DNA from: Filosporella fistucella | Taxonomy: Eukaryota > Ascomycota > Leotiomycetes > Helotiales | Assembly (NCBI GenBank): GCA_030077755.1 | Contig: JAQJZZ010000001.1 | Location: 1,798,001 to 1,862,000 of the forward strand | Direction: 5' to 3' | Length of the DNA: 64,000 bases | Shown: positions 57,848 to 64,000 of the stretch, piece by piece | Layout: the number at the start of each line of letters is the position of its first letter | How positions within the stretch are numbered: the first letter of the stretch is position 1 | Translations under genes and position numbers: made by a program | Notes under the pieces: model-generated | The model's input: only the letters and a program-made list of their open reading frames with translations | Database searches by the model: none | What the model was told of the DNA's origin: nothing

Positions 57848-59412
57848 TGTGTACAAATGCTTGTTGAATGAGAGCAATTGTTGAGGGAAACGTGCACTGA
57901 ATATGTTTTGCAAAGACTTGGTTTCAATGCTGTTGTCTAGAATTGCAAATTTGTTGTGGGTGCCATCATAGGACAGCACCAAACATTGCAATTATTTTAG
58001 AACCTTCGAGTGAGAATACGCTAGCAGTTCGGGTCGAAGCGGTGTAAGAGATCTAGCTTCCGTTAATAGCTTTTGGAACTAGTCTCATCCCGAAATATTT
58101 CCTTCCCCATGAGTGTCCTTTATTATAATGTGGTTGTGGCAAGCAAGATTGAAAATAGAGCGAGCTGATAGATGTGATATATAACACTCTTCGTTGATGA
58201 TCCACTATGGTTCTAATACTTGAAACCAGGGATAGTGCAATATTTCAGCATCAATGCTCTAAGAATATACACTCGAATTTTCCATTTATTGTTAAAATAT
58301 TTGTTGATTTGTTGCAAACCTAGATGTGATACAGAAAAGAAAAAGTATATTCTCAAGCAACTTGTGCATAAGCCAGTTATATCTTGCTAACATCACATTC
58401 TCATAATGTTCTTGCAGCTCTTCTGCTTTCTAAGCTCTTGAATAGGCATTTATATTAACACATGGTGGTGAGACTGTCCATGGATGAGTCCGTGCTAATT
58501 TCCAGTTCCTTACCTCATATCTTCCAACATATAAAATAGATTTGACCGTAAGAGAAAGTTAAATGGTGTGCACAGCTACAGAAGCATGTGTGGAGCCTCG
58601 AGTCTCATTTCTCTTTGTGATGCTGTCTAATTCTGCCTTTAAAACCAGGAGAAGGTCGATTGCAGATCTCAATTAGAACCTGCTCCTCTTTGGGAAAGTT
58701 GGAATACTACGTACAAGGTGGAATAAATGTTGAAGGGTAAGGGCCACCACCTGGACGAGTTCTTCGAATGGAGACACTTGATTCGTGAGTATGCCCCGAA
58801 AGTACCGTGATAAAGGTGGAAATTACGTGAAATTTAACATTTATTTCGTCCTGTACGTAGTAGCTTATCAAATACTACTTTTGGCTACCAAAAATAGCCA
58901 CTGGCTGTCACAGCCTGATTCTTGTGCCGTTTTATAGATGACGGATTAATCCCTTCCTTTGCTTGACTCTCGCTTACCAATAGGGGTATTTATCCGAACG
59001 ACACAGGTGACATTGATAATTCCCCATTTCCATGTTCCCCGCAATAAATTTGGCAAGATCCTTGAAGCTTCTTGCAAATGATACTGTGCCTCTTGAGTAT
59101 GATGGTAAGCAGGGATCTCAATCCTATATCGCCACTACCACCTTATAGTCAGCACGGGGCGGGAAATGAAATCCTTGCCTGGCAGCGAAATGATCCAATC
59201 AGGGGATTGGAATCGCATGAATTTTCGAAAAACGACGTATTTCGCTGAGAAGATGTCGTATTCTTCGGAAGCATCGTCCTATGTTTGCTTCTTGGCTAAG
59301 ACATCTGTCTCGTCATATTAAGGGAGAGGTATTATAAAATCAGCGATGCTTCCGTTGAAAAATTGAATAATTGATAATTGTCTTTTGCGCAAGAGAAATC
59401 TCAAACCTCAAG
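57848..59412. other. Divergent intergenic region
   Basis: About 1.6 kb between genes transcribed apart. It should contain both promoters; the one for the AA7 oxidase has a TATA-like element at 59333-59340. No gene or repeat is recognised. Confidence 0.45.
59333..59340 (+). promoter_or_regulatory. TATA-like element of the AA7 oxidase gene
   Basis: The sequence TATAAAAT lies about 75 bp upstream of the ATG at 59413. This spacing matches other fungal genes; support is positional only. Confidence 0.45.
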
Positions 59413-61163
59413 ATGTTAAAACTCTCACTCGCCTCTCTTCTTCTTCTCTCGGCAAGTTCGGCATTTGCAGCACCACAATTGTATGAACAAGTCACCCGTT
59501 GCCTTACTTCGTCCAATGTTCCCCAAGATCTCCCTGGTACTCCTGCATTTCAAATTGACATCATTCCCCATAACCTTCGCCTTAATTATACTCCAGTTGC
59601 CTTTGCTATACCATCGACTGTGGCTCAAGTCCAAGCTGCTGTCAAGTGTGCTTCGCAAGCTGGAGTCAAAGTTAATCCGAAATCTGGAGGTCATAGTTAT
59701 GCATCTCACAGTCTTGGAGGGGAAGACGGCCATTTGGTCATTGACCTGAGGTTTTTGAGGGGAGTTACAGTTGATTCAGTTACCAAAGTCGCTACTGTAG
59801 GACCTGGAGCAAGATTGGGCAATGTAGCAGTTGAGCTTTTCAAGCAAGGTAAAAGGGCGATGGCGCATGGTATCTGTCCTGGGTAATATTCTCTACTCCA
59901 GTGAAGTCGAGAAAGAAATGCTAACGGAAAAAAGTGTGGGAGTTGGCGGTCACGTCCTACATGGGGGCCAAGGCTATGGCTCCCACACTTATGGTCTCCT
60001 CATCGATTTCCTAGTCGAGGCTGAAATTGTCACTGCCGATGGAAGTGTGGCTACTGTCTCCGAAACCCAAAGTCCAGATCTTTTCTGGGCACTTCGAGGA
60101 GCAGGTATGTCATATGGCGTCGTGACAAGTCTCAAGTTCCGCACAATAGACGCTCCACCTCAAAATGTTCTTTTCTACTATCCTTACAGCTGGACTAAAG
60201 CTCAAGCCAGATCTGGTTGGGATGCTTGGCAGAAATATTGTGGCGGCTCCACTAAACCTCAGATTCCTGCGGAGATGAACATCCGCTGGGTTATTGTCAA
60301 CGACTCGAAAGGAAAACTACTGTTCTTGCTGGAAGGAGCATATCACGGGTCTGATGCTGATTTCAAGACTGCGATTGCTCCACTACTCAACGCACTGGCG
60401 TCGATTGGTGGGTTGCAGGCGAATATTCGAGGAGTTGGGAGCCATGTTTTGGGTTGGCTGGATTCTTTACTTTACGCAAATAGTAATGGACTCTATAGCG
60501 ACTGGGATAATAAAGAAACGTTGGAAACTCCGCTGAATTATAGTGCAGTAAGTCTTGAGAGATAATCTCTCTGATCGAAAAGCTAACCTGCATCAGCATT
60601 CTACTTTTGTATGATGTCTACTCTTTTGAAGAATGTGGAAAGGTCAATATCTGACAGAACATAGTTTGCCAAAAGTCTCATGACAAATAATCTATCACCA
60701 GCTGGTGTAGACGCTTGGATTAATAGATTGTATGCGACAGGTCCAAATAGCCCAGTAGTAAGTCTTGATCTACTTCGAAATGCCCCCACACTAAATGATT
60801 CAGGGGTGGTACTTTATTATCGCAGCTCAAGGAGGCCCAACTTCCTATGTCCCAAAAGTACCCTCAAGCAACACTTCCTACGCTCATCGCGATTCGATTT
60901 ACGAATGGCAAATTGTGGCTCAAGCAACCACACCACCATTCCCCGCAATCGGTATCCCGTGGCTGAACGCTTTCATCACTGATATTGAAGTTGCGGAAGG
61001 TAACGCAAACCTGGGAATGTATTACAATTATGCAGATCCGAGTTTGTCAAAGGATGAAGCTCATCACCGTTATTGGTTAGGCAATTATGATCGCTTGGCG
61101 ACGATCAAGAAGATAGTTGATCCTACCCTACTATTTTTGAACCCGCAGACTGTTGGAAATTGA
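59413..61163 (+). CDS. Secreted FAD-linked glucooligosaccharide oxidase-like enzyme (AA7)
   Basis: A secreted flavoprotein oxidase of the AA7/berberine-bridge group, converting sugar hydroxyls to lactones with release of hydrogen peroxide. Five exons (59413-59882, 59935-60547, 60597-60608, 60665-60757, 60804-61163) encode 515 residues; one is a 12-base micro-exon encoding HSTF. All introns are GT-AG and the sum is a multiple of three. MLKLSLASLLLLSASSAFAA is a signal peptide. The covalent FAD histidine lies in SGGHSYASHS (His94) and the linking cysteine in AHGICPGVGVGGHVLHGG (Cys155), so bicovalent flavin attachment is expected. The C-terminal NYDRLATIKKIVDPTLLF matches the BBE domain end. 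It differs from the 15356 oxidase by having both flavin-linking residues and a secretion signal. Sugar specificity is not readable. Confidence 0.93.
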
Positions 61164-62140
61164 TGAACGGCTCGAAAATGGCCTTGTATGACTTCGGGGA
61201 TAAAATCTAAAAACAATCAATCTAGTAGTTTTCACCATTTTCAAGTTTCCTGAGCTTATAATGCTCAGCCAGGAAATGAGCTAGGGGTGGGCTCCAATGA
61301 AGAGTCTGATGTCACGTGGCACTAGAGAAGAATCCCTGCAGATAGTCTCCATAATAGTGAACAAAGCTTGAAATTTTATGAAGGCTGGGGATGTGTTAAT
61401 GTATCCTGTAACTTATCTATCCTAGGTTCCTTGCTTTTCCCAACTGTTTGTTCGCCTTCGACAAACCACACGTGATCTTCCTAATTTTCGATCGCGTCTC
61501 TCAGAACTAGACTTGTTATGACATTTGTCAAGTTCTCGATTTCCAACTCGCACGTTGTCCCACTCACCATTCGCGTTTTCCCCCACCCTATATTGAAACG
61601 CCCTCGGGCTACCACCCGTCATGCCATTGCTTGAACTTCAACAAACGCGAATAATCCTCGAGGACATGGAATGCAGCGCTCGCCTGCCTGGAATGTGGTC
61701 AAACCATAAGGTGGCATAGTCCACAGCACAGCTCCGAAGGCAACACTTTGAAGCAGAGCATAGCAATATCAAAACTACACAGATAGATCAAAGGAAAGTA
61801 CAGAAAATCTTCAATGGGCTAATATTGATGCTCCAGAGCAATACCCGCGCTGGTGCACTGATTCTTTGTTCATGGCAAGTGTTGAATGAAATTTAGAATA
61901 TGCGAGCACAGTCATTGGGTCCAATGTTTCCAGGAATGCACCCCAATTTTGTTGTCAAACCCCCAACTCGAAGAATGTAACGTCCTATTTTCTCTTCCCT
62001 TCATTTCCTCTCCAAATCTCCATTCCGTTTTTATTGCACCTGCCTTTGCTTCAGTCATTCCATTTTCACATCAGACACAGTGGAGGAGCATTTCAGACCA
62101 TCAGAACCTCCCTCGCTGGTAGAGAATTCCAAAGCCGAAA
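61164..62140. other. Intergenic region
   Basis: About 1 kb between two same-strand genes, with the AA7 3' end and the promoter of the last gene. No gene is supported. Confidence 0.4.
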
Positions 62141-64000
62141 ATGGAGCAGATGTGGCCACAGTTTACAAATGTTGCGGAGGATGAGGAGGATGATGTAGAG
62201 GCGATAGACGACGACAAAACCCCACCACCAGAGGATCCTCAAGTCACCCTTGAGAGACGACGTGCACAGGCAAGAGCACTTGACGAGCACATGACAGCAT
62301 ACGCGAGAAAGCAGACGGATACTCGTTTGGAGCAAAATGAACATTACTTTCCTCTCATGGAGCCAAATGACAAGAGATGGGTAGACAAGAGGGTGGAGTT
62401 CAAAATAAGACTGCAAAATGAATCCGTTCTGGCTGTGATGGAAGGAAATTTCACTGAAAATCAAAAGCTGCTACTTCTCCCACCGAAGGAAAACGGATTG
62501 GTCCTTTCCATCCAAACGTTGCACACCAAATACTATAACGCAGCAATGGGGCCCGCAGGGAAATTTGTGAATTCACCTAACAATATCGTCACCAAACTTA
62601 CGATGGCGTATTTTGGGCTTCCCGTAGAGCCAATCACCTATAACAACATCATGAACGCCTCTCTGGACGAAAATGACGAGAAGGATTTGCTAGAGGATGA
62701 ACCACTTATTCAAAGGATCATGTTCGCGGAGAAGCCACTCGAATTTCTGGACAAATACCATGAGAGGAGTTATGGATATCCGTGCATACGCAGTAAGTTG
62801 CCTTTCTCAAGATTTTGCCGGCTGCTACTCACCTTTCGTGTCGTAGGACCAAAACCAAAGCCACTGGCTAAACCCTCCATGACTGCTGCACCATTCTCAG
62901 GAACCCCAAGCCCAATTGGGCTCTCCCCGATTCAGCCAAAAGGAAATCATGTGGGAATCCGCGGCGGTGCCGGAAGACCTCGGCCGGCTTCTTCTACGTC
63001 CCCACAGCAGCCGACAACATATTACCTTTACAGCCATTATGGAGGCAAGCAGCCAGTCAGCGCCCGTCTTGGGGGTGATTTCTCTGAATTCAAGAGGGTA
63101 ACTCTTCGACTCCTGGGAATCCCGGAGAACAGCACAGCATATAAATTTACTATAAGACAATACAGAAACGACGAGGCCACAAAGCCTCAGGCCCTGAAGG
63201 AGTATAGTCGCAAGTATATATTGGATAATGAGAACTTTGCTTCCAGATATGAGAGCACTCTCAGACATCGAACGGCACATATCACCGCCGATTGGATGCT
63301 GGTCGTAGGGCTCGATGAATTGGACGATAATGAGTACTTGACCTTTGCTCCTCCTTTGAGAGTGAGCTGGGGTAATCCTCCCACCAAGGCATCCCCTTGC
63401 CTGGGAGCATCCTGTCAAGGTACAACGTGCCAGGGAGCTGACGATACAAAACTCATCTACAATGCTCACACTGGCGATGTTGAGGAATTCAATGACTGTC
63501 CTATAGCCTTCATGACCGCGGTGCAGAAAGTTCTTAGATTGAAGGTCGATACTCAGCAGTCATTTGTTTCTCTCGCATTTTATCGCAGACAACCGATCCA
63601 TTCTTCTGCGGCACTAAACGCAGTTTTTGTCGAATCTATTCGGTACGTTATTGATAATGTCAGTCAGAACATGTACAACACCACCGTGAAACGTATGTTC
63701 ACTGCAGAAGGCAAAGAGTTGCAATTGGCAGTATCTAAGTCAGAAGGCAACCTGAGCCAGACCTGGCCTCCTTGGACTGATAAGTCAACTTCGACCTTGT
63801 CCTCACCACACGGCGACCTACCTCCTTCGCCATTGTCTTTCACATCTTCGAAGAGGAAAGCAAAGATATTCAGCGCTAATAGTTGTACCTTTGTCTACCG
63901 CAACTCGACGTTCCACGATGCTGTTCGAGAGCTCTTTCCCGATGAGCTTCTTTCTGAAGATAACGACTTCGAATTCATCGTTGATTTTTTTCCGTCCCAG
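62141..64000 (+). CDS. Uncharacterised large protein (3' partial)
   Basis: I do not recognise this protein. From MEQMWPQFTNVAEDEED the frame stays open for all 620 codons to the window end. An optional 54-bp intron (62793-62846, GTAAGT donor, TCGTAG acceptor) contains no stop and is a multiple of three, so both versions are in frame; splicing would join CIR to RPKPKPLAK. The N-terminus is acidic (EDEEDDVEAIDDD), followed by a charged helix (LERRRAQARALDEHMTAYAR). A P/S-rich linker around codons 240-290 separates two folded-looking halves. The second half has DWMLVVGLDELDDNEYLTF and a four-cysteine stretch (CLGASCQGTTCQG). No known domain or membrane segment is seen. The absence of stops over 1,860 bp makes coding near certain. 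The C-terminus lies outside. Confidence 0.8.
   Translation, partial: MEQMWPQFTNVAEDEEDDVEAIDDDKTPPPEDPQVTLERRRAQARALDEHMTAYARKQTDTRLEQNEHYFPLMEPNDKRWVDKRVEFKIRLQNESVLAVMEGNFTENQKLLLLPPKENGLVLSIQTLHTKYYNAAMGPAGKFVNSPNNIVTKLTMAYFGLPVEPITYNNIMNASLDENDEKDLLEDEPLIQRIMFAEKPLEFLDKYHERSYGYPCIRSKLPFSRFCRLLLTFRVVGPKPKPLAKPSMTAAPFSGTPSPIGLSPIQPKGNHVGIRGGAGRPRPASSTSPQQPTTYYLYSHYGGKQPVSARLGGDFSEFKRVTLRLLGIPENSTAYKFTIRQYRNDEATKPQALKEYSRKYILDNENFASRYESTLRHRTAHITADWMLVVGLDELDDNEYLTFAPPLRVSWGNPPTKASPCLGASCQGTTCQGADDTKLIYNAHTGDVEEFNDCPIAFMTAVQKVLRLKVDTQQSFVSLAFYRRQPIHSSAALNAVFVESIRYVIDNVSQNMYNTTVKRMFTAEGKELQLAVSKSEGNLSQTWPPWTDKSTSTLSSPHGDLPPSPLSFTSSKRKAKIFSANSCTFVYRNSTFHDAVRELFPDELLSEDNDFEFIVDFFPSQ

Noticed and set aside
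1..64000. Secondary-metabolite cluster
   Set aside because: Two FAD oxidases and transporters are present, but no polyketide synthase, NRPS, terpene synthase or cluster regulator was seen.
1..64000. CRISPR arrays, bacterial operons or viral insertions
   Set aside because: The window is eukaryotic in gene structure; no regularly spaced repeats or viral hallmark genes were found.

Overview
The window is nuclear DNA of a filamentous ascomycete (Pezizomycotina), most likely a leotiomycete. This rests on short GT-AG introns (about 41-130 bp), a HET-domain gene, fungal carbohydrate-oxidase and sugar-porter families, and many 2EXR-type genes. The species is inferred, not shown. Gene models were joined by hand from reading frames and splice consensus. 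Most multi-exon models close on an exact multiple of three, which supports them.

Layout, left to right. A 5'-truncated BRCT (microcephalin-like) protein with SPxK/R-type sites runs off the left edge (1-2942). A seven-exon sugar porter (3313-5415, minus) and a secreted GMC oxidoreductase (7009-8941, minus) follow. From 10.5 to 21.4 kb lies an accessory stretch with three 2EXR-type proteins (10540, 12452, 18219), an FAD-linked oxidase (15356-17110) and a decayed F-box pseudogene (about 19.6-21.4 kb, minus). A second sugar porter (22189-24097, minus) is followed by a 3.2 kb gene-free gap ahead of a Myb/SANT-like protein (27310-28312).

The middle carries COX10 (29418-30923, minus), a DHA1-type MFS transporter (31808-33554), another 2EXR protein (35119-35811, minus), a secreted GH5 exo-beta-1,3-glucanase (36655-37827, minus), a HET-domain protein (39057-40853) and a four-exon protein with a PD-(D/E)XK-like signature (41604-44264, minus). 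The right part holds a small two-exon gene (45854-46347, minus), a 2EXR gene interrupted by one in-frame TGA (47072-47788, minus), an IKS1-like kinase (about 49573-51757), a purine-nucleoside-permease-family protein (52597-53985, minus), a long 2EXR protein (56312-57847, minus), a five-exon AA7 glucooligosaccharide-type oxidase (59413-61163), and an unrecognised acidic-N-terminus protein running off the right edge (62141-64000).

Housekeeping genes (COX10, kinase, BRCT and Myb-like proteins) alternate with accessory ones. The secreted GH5, GMC and AA7 enzymes with the two sugar porters fit extracellular carbohydrate breakdown, oxidation and uptake, but nothing shows they form one cluster. The most unusual content is the density of 2EXR-type loci (six in 64 kb, one interrupted), the HET gene beside the putative nuclease-fold gene, and the two uncharacterised genes at 45.9 and 62.1 kb.
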